DNA of 64,000 nucleotides, from the NCBI RefSeq assembly GCF_000091305.1, contig NC_013929.1, positions 682,001 through 746,000 of the forward strand. The letters are read 5' to 3'. Shown here piece after piece: positions 42,246-50,564 of the stretch. Numbering within the stretch: position 1 is the stretch's first letter; every line of letters begins with the position of its first letter. Under the pieces are notes generated by a model. That model had not been told where the DNA came from. It worked only from the letters and a program-made list of their open reading frames with translations, and ran no database searches. This DNA is from Streptomyces scabiei 87.22 (GTDB taxonomy: Bacteria > Actinomycetota > Actinomycetes > Streptomycetales > Streptomycetaceae). Position numbers and translations under genes: made by a program.

Positions 42246-43003
42246 GCCTGTTCGACCTCACCGGGAAGCTCGCCGTCGTCACCGGCGCCCGCCGCGGCAT
42301 CGGCCGGGCCATGGCCCGCGCCCTCGCCGAAGCCGGCGCCGACATCATCGGCGTCAGCGCCACCCTCGAAGAAACCGGCAGCGACATCGAAAAAGACGTC
42401 CACGCCACCGGCCGCACCTTCGAAGCCCTCCGCACCGACTTCGCCGACCCCACCGCCGTACGCACCCTCGCCACCGACCTCGCCGGACGCGAGCGGCCCG
42501 TCGACATCCTCGTCAACAACGCCGGCACCATCCGCCGCGCACCCGCCGCCCACCACCCCGACACCGACTGGGACCTGGTCCTCCAGGTCAACCTCACCGC
42601 CCAGTTCACCCTCACCCGCGCCATCGGCGCGACCATGGTGGCCCGCGGCCACGGCAAAATCATCTTCACCGCCTCCCTCCTCAGCCACCAGGGCGGCATC
42701 ACCGTCCCCGGCTACACCGCCGCCAAACACGGCATCGCCGGACTCACCAAAGCCCTTGCCAACGAATGGGCACCCCACGGCGTCAACGTCAACGCCCTCG
42801 CCCCCGGCTACATCGCCACCGACAACACCCAGGCCCTCCAGGACGACCCCACCCGCAGCAGAGCCATCCTCGACCGCATCCCCGCCGGACGCTGGGGCAA
42901 CCCCGACGACCTCGCCGGCGCCACCGTCTTCCTCGCCTCCGACGCCGCCGCCTACATCCACGGCACCACCCTCCCCGTCGACGGCGGCTGGCTCGGCCGA
43001 TGA
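42242..43003 (+). CDS. Short-chain dehydrogenase, KduD-like
   Basis: A 253-residue SDR. GARRGIGRAMA is the cofactor motif, LVNNAGTIRRAP the NNAG block, and YTAAKHG the catalytic Tyr-x3-Lys. Long stretches match KduD (2-keto-3-deoxy-D-gluconate 5-dehydrogenase): GGITVPGYTAAKHGIAG, NVNALAPGYIATDNTQAL, ILDRIPAGRWGNPDDL and VDGGWLGR. In the L-fucose route an SDR oxidises 2-keto-3-deoxy-L-fuconate; a KduD-type enzyme fits a C5 redox epimerisation with the preceding zinc enzyme. Coupled by ATGA overlaps. Confidence 0.9.
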   Translation: MSLFDLTGKLAVVTGARRGIGRAMARALAEAGADIIGVSATLEETGSDIEKDVHATGRTFEALRTDFADPTAVRTLATDLAGRERPVDILVNNAGTIRRAPAAHHPDTDWDLVLQVNLTAQFTLTRAIGATMVARGHGKIIFTASLLSHQGGITVPGYTAAKHGIAGLTKALANEWAPHGVNVNALAPGYIATDNTQALQDDPTRSRAILDRIPAGRWGNPDDLAGATVFLASDAAAYIHGTTLPVDGGWLGR

Positions 43004-43647
43004 CCACCCACCTCACCGAGCTGCTGGGCGGGGCGCGGATCGTGCCGGTTCTGACCGTGCCCGATCCGGCCACCGCCGCTCCCCTGGCCGACGCCCTGGC
43101 CGCCGGCGGCGCGCACTGCGCCGAAGTCACCTTCCGCACGACGGGCGCAGAACAGGCCGTGAAGACGATGGCCGCACACGGCGGGCTGGTCGTGGGCGCG
43201 GGCACGATCCTCACCCCCGACCAGGCGGAACGTGCCGTGGCGGCCGGGGCGCGCTTCGTCGTCTCCCCCGGCCTCGACGACGACGTCGTCACGAAGTGCC
43301 GGGAACTGGGAGTGCCCGTGGTCCCCGGCGTGGCCACGGCCACCGAGCTGATGCGGGCCCTGCGAGCCGGTGTCGACACGGTCAAGCTGTTCCCGGCCGA
43401 GGCGATCGGCGGTCTGCGGACGCTGCGCGCGCTCGCCGCGCCCTTCCCGCAGGCGCACTTCATGCCGACCGGCGGCATCGGCCCCGACCTGCTGACCGGC
43501 TACCTCGCCGAGCCGTCGGTCGTGGCCGTGGGCGGCAGCTGGATGGCCACCCCCGCCCACCTCGAACACGGCGAGTACGCGGAGATCGGCCGCCTGACCG
43601 CCGAAGCCGTCCGACGGAGCACCCGTAGCAACCGGAGCACCTCATGA
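43000..43647 (+). CDS. KDPG/KHG-type aldolase (Eda family)
   Basis: A 215-residue class-I aldolase. CAEVTFRTTGAEQAV contains the catalytic Glu, VVGAGTILTPDQAERA the conserved core, and TVKLFPAEAIGG the Schiff-base lysine, followed by FMPTGGI. It cleaves 2-keto-3-deoxy acids (or their 6-phosphates) to pyruvate plus an aldehyde: L-lactaldehyde if the substrate is 2-keto-3-deoxy-L-fuconate, glyceraldehyde 3-phosphate if it is KDPG. Start and stop overlap the neighbours by four bases. Confidence 0.93.
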   Translation: MTTHLTELLGGARIVPVLTVPDPATAAPLADALAAGGAHCAEVTFRTTGAEQAVKTMAAHGGLVVGAGTILTPDQAERAVAAGARFVVSPGLDDDVVTKCRELGVPVVPGVATATELMRALRAGVDTVKLFPAEAIGGLRTLRALAAPFPQAHFMPTGGIGPDLLTGYLAEPSVVAVGGSWMATPAHLEHGEYAEIGRLTAEAVRRSTRSNRSTS

Positions 43648-44681
43648 CCGACGTCCTGGCTCTCGGCGAGGTCATGCTGCGACTCGACCCCGGCGAGGGA
43701 CGCATCCGCACCACCCGCACCTTCCAGGTGTGGGAGGGCGGCGGCGAGTACAACGTCGTCCGCGGACTGCGCCGGTGCTTCGGGCTGCGCACCGCCGTCG
43801 TCACCGCCCTCGCCGACAACGCCGTCGGGCACCTCGTCGAGGACCTCATCCTCCAAGGAGGCGTCGACGCCTCCCTGATCCGCTGGACCCCCGACGACGG
43901 CATCGGCCGGACCGCCCGCAACGGCCTCAACTTCGTCGAACGCGGCTACGGCATCCGCGGCGCCCTCGGTGTGAGCGACCGCGCCCACACCGCCGCCTCC
44001 CGGCTCCGCAAGGGAGACGTCGACTGGGACGGCGTCTTGTCCGCCGGTGTGCGCTGGTTCCACACGGGCGGCATCTTCGCCGGTCTGTCCGACACCACCA
44101 CCGACGTCGCCGACGAAGCCATGACAGCCGCCCGCCGCCACGGGGTCACCGTCTCCTACGACCCCAACTACCGCCCCAGCCTCTGGACCGGCCGCGGCGG
44201 CCCCGACCGCGCCCGCGAGACCGACCTCCGCCTCGCCCGCCACGCCGATGTCGTCACCGGTGCCCTCGGCCTGGCCGGTCCGCGTCCGGGTGAGGTTCAG
44301 GTGCTCGACGACGAGGTGGGGGACGCGCTCGCCGAGGTCGCCGCCCGGGTCCCGTCCGCCAAGGTGCTGGCGACGACCCTGCGCGAGGTCCCCTCGGCCG
44401 GGGTCAACGACTGGGGCTCGGCCGCCTGGTCGCCCGAGACCGGCCTGGTCACCGGGCCCCGGATGCCCGGACTGCACGTCCTGGACCGCATCGGCTCCGG
44501 TGACGGCTTCGCCGCCGGACTCGTGTACGGCCTCCTCACCGGCACCACCCTCGAACAGGCCCTCGCCTACGGCACCGCCCACGGCGCCCTGGTCATGACC
44601 ACCCCCGGAGACGTCTCCATGGCCTCGCTCGCCGAGGTCGAGGCCCTGATCGCGGGCACGTCGGCCGCCGTCAGGCGCTGA
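43644..44681 (+). CDS. PfkB-family sugar kinase (2-keto-3-deoxygluconate kinase type)
   Basis: A 345-residue ribokinase-fold kinase. GEVMLRLDPGEGRIRTTRTF and EGGGEYNVVRGLRRCFGL match the KDG-kinase branch, FHTGGIF is the substrate loop and DRIGSGDGFAAGLVYGLL the catalytic Asp loop. KDG kinases phosphorylate the C6 hydroxyl. L-Fucose-derived keto acids are 6-deoxy and cannot be phosphorylated there, so this gene implies a second substrate for the operon. It overlaps the aldolase stop; 45 bp separate it from the next gene. Confidence 0.9.
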   Translation: MTDVLALGEVMLRLDPGEGRIRTTRTFQVWEGGGEYNVVRGLRRCFGLRTAVVTALADNAVGHLVEDLILQGGVDASLIRWTPDDGIGRTARNGLNFVERGYGIRGALGVSDRAHTAASRLRKGDVDWDGVLSAGVRWFHTGGIFAGLSDTTTDVADEAMTAARRHGVTVSYDPNYRPSLWTGRGGPDRARETDLRLARHADVVTGALGLAGPRPGEVQVLDDEVGDALAEVAARVPSAKVLATTLREVPSAGVNDWGSAAWSPETGLVTGPRMPGLHVLDRIGSGDGFAAGLVYGLLTGTTLEQALAYGTAHGALVMTTPGDVSMASLAEVEALIAGTSAAVRR

Positions 44682-44726
44682 CCCGCTCATCCACAACAGT
44701 CGTAGTCGTAGTCACCAGGAGCACAG

Positions 44727-45755
44727 TTGAGGCATCGGACCAGCGGTAGCCGGAAGATCGCGAACACCTCCGTCGAACTCACCGAACTCGGCTTCGGAGC
44801 CTCCGTCATCGGCAACCTCTACCGGGTCACCCCGGTCGAGGACGCGAGCGCCGCGATCGAGACCGCCTGGGACGCGGGCATCCGGTACTTCGACACCGCC
44901 CCGCACTACGGTCTCGGCCTCTCCGAGCGGCGCCTCGGCGCTGCCCTGCGGGACCGTCCGCGCGGCGAGTACGTCGTCTCCTCCAAGGTCGGCCGCCTCC
45001 TCGTCCCCAACGAGGCGCCCCGGGGCATGGACTCCGAGGGCTTCGTCGTCCGGGACGACCTGCGCCGGCAGTGGGACTTCAGCCGCGACGGCGTCCTCCG
45101 GTCCATCGAGGAGACCCTGGACCGCACGGGCCTGGACCGGCTCGACATCGTCTACCTCCACGACCCCGACGACCACTGGCAGCAGGCGGCCGACGAGGCC
45201 ATGCCCACCCTCGCCGACCTCCGCGACCAGGGCGTGATCGGCGCCATAGGCGCCGGCATGAACCAGTCCGCCATGCTCGCCCGCTTCCTGCGCGAGACCC
45301 CCGCCGACATCGTCATGCTCGCCGGCCGCTACACCCTCCTCGACCAGACCGCCCTCGACGACGTCCTGCCCGCCGCACACGAACACGGCAAGAGCGTCGT
45401 CGCCGTCGGCGTCTTCAACTCCGGCCTCCTCTCCCGCGACCGGCCCACCCAAGGCATGAAGTACGACTACCAGGACGCCCCCACCACCCTCGTCGACCGG
45501 GCCCGCGCCATCGCCGACGTCTGCGCGGACCACGGAACGACCCTCCCCGCGGCCGCCATCGCCTTCCCGCTCACCCATCCCACTATCATCAATGTCACCC
45601 TCGGTATGCGGACTGCGGAACAGGTCGGACGGAACGTGGAACTCCATCAGCGGCACATCCCCGAAGAGCTCTGGGACGATCTCCGTGCCCAGGGGCTGAT
45701 CAGGTCGGACGTGCCCGGCAGGGGCGGTAGCGCGAGGAGTTCGCAGTGTCTCTGA
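44727..45755 (+). CDS. Aldo/keto reductase, L-fucose (D-threo-aldose) 1-dehydrogenase type
   Basis: A 342-residue AKR. The catalytic tetrad is visible: Asp and Tyr in YFDTAPHYGLGLSERRLG, Lys in VVSSKVGRLL and His in VYLHDPDDH. GASVIGNLYRVT and the overall pattern match D-threo-aldose/L-fucose 1-dehydrogenases, which oxidise L-fucose or L-galactose to the 1,5-lactone. That gives the first step of the pathway encoded upstream. The start is TTG at 44727 behind AGGAG; no ATG/GTG fits. Its 3' end overlaps the regulator gene by 10 bp. Confidence 0.9.
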   Translation: MRHRTSGSRKIANTSVELTELGFGASVIGNLYRVTPVEDASAAIETAWDAGIRYFDTAPHYGLGLSERRLGAALRDRPRGEYVVSSKVGRLLVPNEAPRGMDSEGFVVRDDLRRQWDFSRDGVLRSIEETLDRTGLDRLDIVYLHDPDDHWQQAADEAMPTLADLRDQGVIGAIGAGMNQSAMLARFLRETPADIVMLAGRYTLLDQTALDDVLPAAHEHGKSVVAVGVFNSGLLSRDRPTQGMKYDYQDAPTTLVDRARAIADVCADHGTTLPAAAIAFPLTHPTIINVTLGMRTAEQVGRNVELHQRHIPEELWDDLRAQGLIRSDVPGRGGSARSSQCL

Positions 45756-46468
45756 CGGACAGGGCCATCGATCAGATCCGTGAGCTGATCCGCACGGGTG
45801 CGCTGCCTCCGGGATCGAAGCTGCCCCCGGAACCGGATCTCGCGGCGCAGCTGGGCCTGTCCCGCAACCTCGCGCGGGAGGCAGTCAAGGCGCTGGCCGT
45901 GGCGCGGGTCCTGGAGGTCCGTCGCGGAGACGGCACCTACGTCACGAGCCTGCAGCCGAGCCTGCTGCTGGAGGGGCTGGGCGGCGCGGTGGAGCTGCTG
46001 CAGGGCGACTCGGCCGCGCTGCAGGACCTGATGGAGGTGCGTCGGCTCCTCGAACCCGTCGCCACCGGGCTGGCCGCTCTGCGGATCGGCGACGATCAGC
46101 TGGCCGAGGTCAAAGGGCACCTGGACGCCATGCGTGACGCCCGCGACGACGTGGAACTGCTCAACCGGCACGACGCCGCCTTCCACCGTGCCGTGGTCGC
46201 GGCGACCGGCAACGAGACCCTGCTGACCCTGCTGGAGAGCGTCTCGGGCCGTACGCTGCGCGCCCGGATCTGGCGTGGCCTGGTCGACGACGAGGCCGCG
46301 GGCCGGACCCTCGCCGAGCACGAGGCGATCTACGCCGCCCTGGTCACCCGCGACTCCGGCCTCAGCCAGGCGGCGGCCCTGCTGCACGTGAGCAACACCG
46401 AACAGGCCCTGCGGGAGCACCTGCGCTCCAACCGGCACCTCAACTACGGGGCGCCCGCCCAGAGCTGA
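45746..46468 (+). CDS. FadR-subfamily GntR regulator of the fucose-type operon
   Basis: A 240-residue regulator. The winged helix (residues 1-70) has GALPPGSKLPPEPDLAAQLGLSRNLAREAVKAL and LEVRRGDGTYV; the FCD ligand-binding domain follows with metal-binding His/Asp positions in LLNRHDAAFHRAVVAATGNE and LAEHEAIYAALV. Being last in the operon and overlapping the dehydrogenase, it is very likely the local repressor released by a pathway acid. The AT-rich dyads at 34388-34691 are the obvious place for it to bind. GTG at 45746 has GAGGAG upstream. Confidence 0.92.
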   Translation: MSLTDRAIDQIRELIRTGALPPGSKLPPEPDLAAQLGLSRNLAREAVKALAVARVLEVRRGDGTYVTSLQPSLLLEGLGGAVELLQGDSAALQDLMEVRRLLEPVATGLAALRIGDDQLAEVKGHLDAMRDARDDVELLNRHDAAFHRAVVAATGNETLLTLLESVSGRTLRARIWRGLVDDEAAGRTLAEHEAIYAALVTRDSGLSQAAALLHVSNTEQALREHLRSNRHLNYGAPAQS

Positions 46469-46510
46469 CGGGCGTCGGCGCCGGTGTCGGCGTCGCTCAC
46501 GGCCAGGGGG

Positions 46511-47347
46511 TCACCAGGGGGTGTAGGGCGGGGTGGACCGCTGTGCGGAGGTGTGGTCCCCGCCGTCGTGCCGGGCGCGTGCGGGCGCGGGTGCGGTCCG
46601 GCTCCAGTCGTCGTCGTCACCGAGCACCATGTCGGGGTCGAACATGACGATGACCGCGGCGATCAGGAGGACGACGAGCGGGCCCGCGAGCATCGCCAGC
46701 AGGAACGACAGCAGGTCGGCGGAGGACTGGGAGACGGCGGACGGGCCGGCGAGGTGGACGGAGACGGCGGCCATGCCGGTGTAGTGCATACCGGTGACGG
46801 CGATGCCCATGACCAGGCTCGCTCCCATGCTGGCCCAGAGCGTGTGGATGGAGACGGCGGCCCAGAGCGCCGCCGTGGCGGCGACGACGGCGATGACGAC
46901 GGACAGGACGACCGTCAGGGTGTCGTAGTGGACCGTGCCGCTGGTGTGGACGGCCGCCATGCCGAGGTAGTGCATGGCCGCGACGCCGAGGCCGGTGACC
47001 GTGCCCGCCGTCGCCAGGGTCATCGGGGAAGCGCCTCGGTAGCCCACGAGGAACACACCGAGGGAGACGACACCGATGGCGACCGCGAGGCTCAGGACCG
47101 TCTTCGTCAGGTCGTAGGTGACGAGTGCGCCCTGCACGCTGAACCCGATCATGGCGATGAAGTGCATGGTCCAGATGCCGCAGCCGATCGAGATCGCGCC
47201 GAGGCACAGCCATCCGGCCCTGCGCTGCGGTCGCCGCAGCGACCGCGTCGTGCACCGCAGACCGAGCGCGGCGCCGAGGCAGGCCATGAGGTAGGCGGCG
47301 ACCGGGGTCGCTGCGCCGTAATAGAAATTGGAGACGGTGGCGTTCAA
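46511..47347 (-). CDS. MHYT-domain integral membrane sensor
   Basis: A 278-residue membrane protein with seven helices arranged as MHYT repeats. The metal-binding motifs are WTMHFIAMIGF, AAMHYLGMAAV and GMHYTGMAAV. MHYT domains are proposed copper-dependent sensors of oxygen, CO or NO. In many bacteria they carry cyclic-di-GMP output domains; here only a short acidic, Pro/Arg-rich tail follows. The TTG at 47347 was chosen because it follows AAGGGAA and places the first helix at the N-terminus; all upstream in-frame sequence is low-quality coding. Confidence 0.85.
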   Translation of the reverse strand: MNATVSNFYYGAATPVAAYLMACLGAALGLRCTTRSLRRPQRRAGWLCLGAISIGCGIWTMHFIAMIGFSVQGALVTYDLTKTVLSLAVAIGVVSLGVFLVGYRGASPMTLATAGTVTGLGVAAMHYLGMAAVHTSGTVHYDTLTVVLSVVIAVVAATAALWAAVSIHTLWASMGASLVMGIAVTGMHYTGMAAVSVHLAGPSAVSQSSADLLSFLLAMLAGPLVVLLIAAVIVMFDPDMVLGDDDDWSRTAPAPARARHDGGDHTSAQRSTPPYTPW

Positions 47348-47573
47348 CGCGGGTTCCCTTCGCAGGCATGCCGGCAGGCGGCGGCGAGGCACGGGTGTGC
47401 CGGCACAGTGGTGTGGCGCACCTGCTGCCGGGTCGCGGGCCGTGGCGACGCGGTACCAGGGTTTCCGGCTCCCAGCCGGCCAGGCATCCCGGGCCTGACC
47501 GCAGAGCCGATGGAAGACGCCCCCTGTCCCCTGTTCCCTCCCCCGACGCACGAGCGGTGCGCCCCGGCCTGGT

Positions 47574-47585
47574 TGACACCTGTCA
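47574..47585. promoter_or_regulatory. Short dyad TGACA-CC-TGTCA
   Basis: Perfect 5-bp arms with a 2-base spacer, 227 bp upstream of the MHYT gene. A TTGACA hexamer overlaps it on the plus strand but points away from any nearby gene. The regulator is unknown. Confidence 0.25.
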
Positions 47586-47847
47586 CCGGGCCACGTGAGA
47601 TCCCTGCCTGGGGGCAGAGTGGGTGGGCCGGTCGACAGGTTCGAGCCACCTGGCCGGATGTCCACGATTCAACCACATGGGTCGTACAGTCTGTCCACAT
47701 CGCGGTCCCCCTCCGATGCGGAGTCAGGCGTGACTCTCGACACCGTGGTGCGCGGGCCTCCGGGTCGGACGTGACCGCGGTCACCGCGACCGCCGTTGCG
47801 CCGTGTCCGCCGTGCGGGAGCGGGGGACGTCTCCGGGCGAACGCGAA

Positions 47848-47874
47848 CCGCCGGCGCGAGGCACGCGCCGGCGG
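47848..47874 (-). terminator. Hairpin terminator of the pcaFIJ operon
   Basis: A perfect 11-bp stem, CCGCCGGCGCG (47848-47858) with CGCGCCGGCGG (47864-47874) and loop AGGCA, lies 45 bp past the last stop of the minus-strand operon. Confidence 0.75.
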
Positions 47875-47918
47875 GACGAGGGACGGGGAACGGGGTCGAG
47901 GACCGGGGGGCCGGCGGC

Positions 47919-48599
47919 CTAGGCCCGCGTGAGGCCGAGCCGCTCCGCGAGTTCCCGGGCGTCGATGCCGTACGTCTCCCGGACGCGTACGCCCTCGGGG
48001 CCGACGTCGAAGACACCGTGGTCGGTGTAGACGCGGCTGACGCAGCCGACGCCGGTGAGCGGATAGGTGCAGCGGGGGACGAGCTTCGGCTCTCCGGAAC
48101 GGGTGAAGAGCGTCATCATCACGTAGACGTCCTTGGCGCCGATGGCGAGGTCCATGGCACCGCCCACGGCGGGGATGTCGTCGGCGGCGCCGGTGTGCCA
48201 GTTGGCCAGGTCGCCGTCGAAGGCGACCTGGTAGGCGCCGAGGACGCAGACGTCGAGGTGGCCGCCGCGCATCATGGCGAAGGAGTCGGCGTGGTGGAAG
48301 TACGCCGCTCCCGGCAGCTCGGTCACCGGCACCTTGCCGGCGTTGGTCAGGTCCGGGTCGATCGCGTCGCCCTCGGCCTTCGGCCCCATGTTGAGCATGC
48401 CGTTCTCGGTGTGCAGCACCACCCCGGAGTCGGCCCGCAGATGGTCGGCGATCCGGGTCGGCTGGCCGATGCCGAGGTTGACGAAGGCGCCGGCCGGGAT
48501 GTCGCGGGCGATCACGGCGGCCAGTTCGTCCGTCGAGAGCCGGTGGTCGGTGGTCCTCGGCACGGCGGCGTACGCCTGTCCGCGGGACGTGGTGGTCAT
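47919..48599 (-). CDS. pcaJ: 3-oxoacid (3-oxoadipate) CoA-transferase subunit B
   Basis: A 226-residue beta subunit of a class-I CoA-transferase. FVNLGIGQPTRIADHL is the glycine-rich loop and LHTENGMLNMG contains the catalytic Glu in the S-E-N-G position (here T-E-N-G). FAMMRGGHLDVCVLGAYQV is also typical. With the alpha subunit it moves CoA from succinyl-CoA to 3-oxoadipate (or acetoacetate). The adjacent 3-oxoadipyl-CoA thiolase favours the beta-ketoadipate reading. Start and upstream stop overlap by four bases. Confidence 0.9.
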   Translation of the reverse strand: MTTTSRGQAYAAVPRTTDHRLSTDELAAVIARDIPAGAFVNLGIGQPTRIADHLRADSGVVLHTENGMLNMGPKAEGDAIDPDLTNAGKVPVTELPGAAYFHHADSFAMMRGGHLDVCVLGAYQVAFDGDLANWHTGAADDIPAVGGAMDLAIGAKDVYVMMTLFTRSGEPKLVPRCTYPLTGVGCVSRVYTDHGVFDVGPEGVRVRETYGIDARELAERLGLTRA

Positions 48600-49291
48600 C
48601 GGGCCCCCTGCACGGTGTAGCGGCGGGCCTCCACCTGGACGACCCGGTCGACATAGATGGACGGCGTGACGACGGCCTCGGGGTCGAGCTTCCCGGCCTC
48701 GACGACCTGCTCCACCTGGACGACGGTCGTCGTCGCGGCGGTCGCCATGACCGGGCCGAAGTTGCGCGCGGTCCTGCGGTAGACGAGGTTGCCCAGCGTG
48801 TCCGCCATGTGGGCGCCGATCAGCGCGTAGTCGCCCTTGATCGGGTACTCCAGCAGGTACGTGCGGCCGTCGATCTCCCGCACCTCCTTGCCCTCGGCGA
48901 GCGGTGTGCCGACCGCGGTGGGGCAGTAGAAGGCGCCGATGCCGGCGCCGGCCGCACGCATCCGCTCGGCCAGGTTGCCCTGCGGCACCACCTCCAGTTC
49001 GACCTTCCCCGCGCGGTAGAGGCCGTCGAAGACCCAGGAGTCGGCCTGGCGCGGGAAGGAGCAGAGCACCTTGCGCACCCGGCCCGCGGCGAGCAGCGCG
49101 GCCAGCCCGACATCGCCGTTGCCGGCGTTGTTGGAGACGATGGTGAGGTCCTTGGCGCCCTGCCGGATGAGCGCGTCGATCAGGTCGAACGGCATCCCGG
49201 CCATGCCGAAGCCGCCGACGAGGACGGTGGAGCCGTCCTCGACCCCGGCGACCGCGGCGTCGGCGCTCTCGACGATCTCCGCCCGGCTCAT
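48596..49291 (-). CDS. pcaI: 3-oxoacid (3-oxoadipate) CoA-transferase subunit A
   Basis: A 231-residue alpha subunit. TVLVGGFGMAGMPFDLIDAL is the N-terminal glycine loop, LTIVSNNAGNGDVGLAALL follows, and FGPVMATAATTTVVQVEQVVE lies near the C-terminus, all conserved in PcaI/ScoA. The ATG at 49291 overlaps the thiolase stop (ATGA), and the stop overlaps the subunit B start, so the three genes are translated in series. The length is normal for the family. Confidence 0.9.
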   Translation of the reverse strand: MSRAEIVESADAAVAGVEDGSTVLVGGFGMAGMPFDLIDALIRQGAKDLTIVSNNAGNGDVGLAALLAAGRVRKVLCSFPRQADSWVFDGLYRAGKVELEVVPQGNLAERMRAAGAGIGAFYCPTAVGTPLAEGKEVREIDGRTYLLEYPIKGDYALIGAHMADTLGNLVYRRTARNFGPVMATAATTTVVQVEQVVEAGKLDPEAVVTPSIYVDRVVQVEARRYTVQGAR

Positions 49292-50493
49292 GCCGCCTCC
49301 CCCGTCGCGTCGCAGTTCTCCAGGACGACGGCCAGCCCCTGGCCGACGCCGATGCAGATCGCGGCGACGCCGTAGCGCCGTCCCGTCTCGCGCAGCACCT
49401 TGGCCAGGGTGGCGAGGACGCGCCCGCCGGAAGCGCCCAGCGGGTGGCCGATCGCGATGGCGCCGCCCTTCTGGTTGACGAGGGCGGGGTCGATCTTCCA
49501 GGCGTCGAGGCAGGCGAGCGACTGCACGGCGAATGCCTCGTTGATCTCGACCGCGCCGACCTGGTCCCAGCCGATCCCGGCGCGGGCCAGCGCGCGGTTC
49601 GCGGCCTCGACCGGTGCGTAGCCGAACGCCTCCGGTTCCAGGGCCATCACACCGCGGCCGGCGATCCGGGCGAGCGGGTCGGCCCCGATGGCGGCCGCGG
49701 CCCGCTCGCTGCCCAGCAGGACGGCGGAGGCCCCGTCGTTGAGCGGGCTGGCGTTGCCCGCGGTGATGGTGCCGCCCTGTTCCGGCGTACGGAAGGACGG
49801 CTTGAGCCCGGCCAGCACCTCGGGGGTCGATCCGGGCCGGATGCCCTCGTCGCGGGTCAGGTCGGCGCCCTCGACCGGCACCACGAGGTCGTCGTAGAAG
49901 CCCGACTCCCAGGCCTGGTGGGCGAGTCGGTGGGAGCGGGCGGCGAACTCGTCCTGCCGCTCGCGGGAGATGCCGAAGCGTTCCCCGAGCCGCTCGTTGG
50001 CCTCGCCGAGGCTGACCGTCCACTCCTTCGGCATCCGCGGGTTGACCAGCCGCCAGCCGAGCGTGGTCGAGACCGCCGTGACATCGCCGGCCGGGAACGG
50101 CTTCGCCGACTTGGGCAGCACCCACGGCGCCCGGGTCATGGACTCCACTCCGCCGGTCAGCACCACCTCGGCGTCCCCGGACTCGATCGTGCGGCTGGCC
50201 GCCATCGCCGCGTCGAGGCTGGAGCCGCAGAGCCGGTTGACCGTGGTGCCGGGCACGCTCACCGGGAGCCCGGCGAGCAGCGCCGCCATACGGCCGACGT
50301 TGCGGTTGTCCTCGCCGGCGCCGTTGGCGTTGCCCCAGACCACGTCGTCGATCGCGGCGGGGTCGAGGCCCGGCACCCCGGCGAGGGTCGAGGTGATCGC
50401 GGCGGCGGCGAGGTCGTCGGGACGGACCCCGGACAGCGCGCCGTTGAAGCGGCCGAAGGGCGTCCGGGTCGCGGCGTACAGGAAAGCACTCAT
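49288..50493 (-). CDS. pcaF: 3-oxoadipyl-CoA thiolase
   Basis: A 401-residue thiolase with Cys89 (VNRLCGSSLDAAM) as nucleophile, GGAIAIGHPLGASGGR with the catalytic His and ICIGVGQG with the second Cys. The N-terminus ATRTPFGRFNGALSGVRPDD is typical of PcaF. It cleaves 3-oxoadipyl-CoA to succinyl-CoA and acetyl-CoA. It heads the operon with pcaI and pcaJ and is divergent from a LysR gene 71 bp away. None of the upstream ring-cleavage genes is in this window. Confidence 0.92.
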   Translation of the reverse strand: MSAFLYAATRTPFGRFNGALSGVRPDDLAAAAITSTLAGVPGLDPAAIDDVVWGNANGAGEDNRNVGRMAALLAGLPVSVPGTTVNRLCGSSLDAAMAASRTIESGDAEVVLTGGVESMTRAPWVLPKSAKPFPAGDVTAVSTTLGWRLVNPRMPKEWTVSLGEANERLGERFGISRERQDEFAARSHRLAHQAWESGFYDDLVVPVEGADLTRDEGIRPGSTPEVLAGLKPSFRTPEQGGTITAGNASPLNDGASAVLLGSERAAAAIGADPLARIAGRGVMALEPEAFGYAPVEAANRALARAGIGWDQVGAVEINEAFAVQSLACLDAWKIDPALVNQKGGAIAIGHPLGASGGRVLATLAKVLRETGRRYGVAAICIGVGQGLAVVLENCDATGEAA

Positions 50494-50535
50494 GGCAGCG
50501 ACGCTACTGCCCGGCCACAATATTCTGAAGTACGC

Positions 50536-50555
50536 ATATCCCGACCGATTGATAT
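50536..50555. promoter_or_regulatory. LysR-type operator candidate
   Basis: ATATC (50536-50540) and GATAT (50551-50555) form a perfect dyad with a 10-base spacer in the 71-bp gap between pcaF and the divergent LysR gene, where an LTTR recognition site is expected. Confidence 0.55.
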
Positions 50556-50564
50556 GGACGACAT

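Larger units (their letters stand above)
47348..47918. other. 571-bp intergenic region
   Basis: No convincing gene. It contains the dyad TGACA-CC-TGTCA (47574-47585) and, near the pca operon end, a strong terminator hairpin (annotated). A GGTTCGAGCC at 47638-47647 resembles a tRNA T-arm but nothing else of a tRNA is present. Confidence 0.5.

Noticed and set aside
47573..47601. Sigma-70-type promoter, TTGACA-N17-TGAGAT
   Set aside because: The -10 matches the consensus at only three of six bases and the promoter would point at the 3' end of the opposite-strand operon with no plus-strand gene for 3 kb.
47638..47700. tRNA gene suggested by GGTTCGAGCC
   Set aside because: No acceptor stem, D-arm or anticodon arm can be formed around it.
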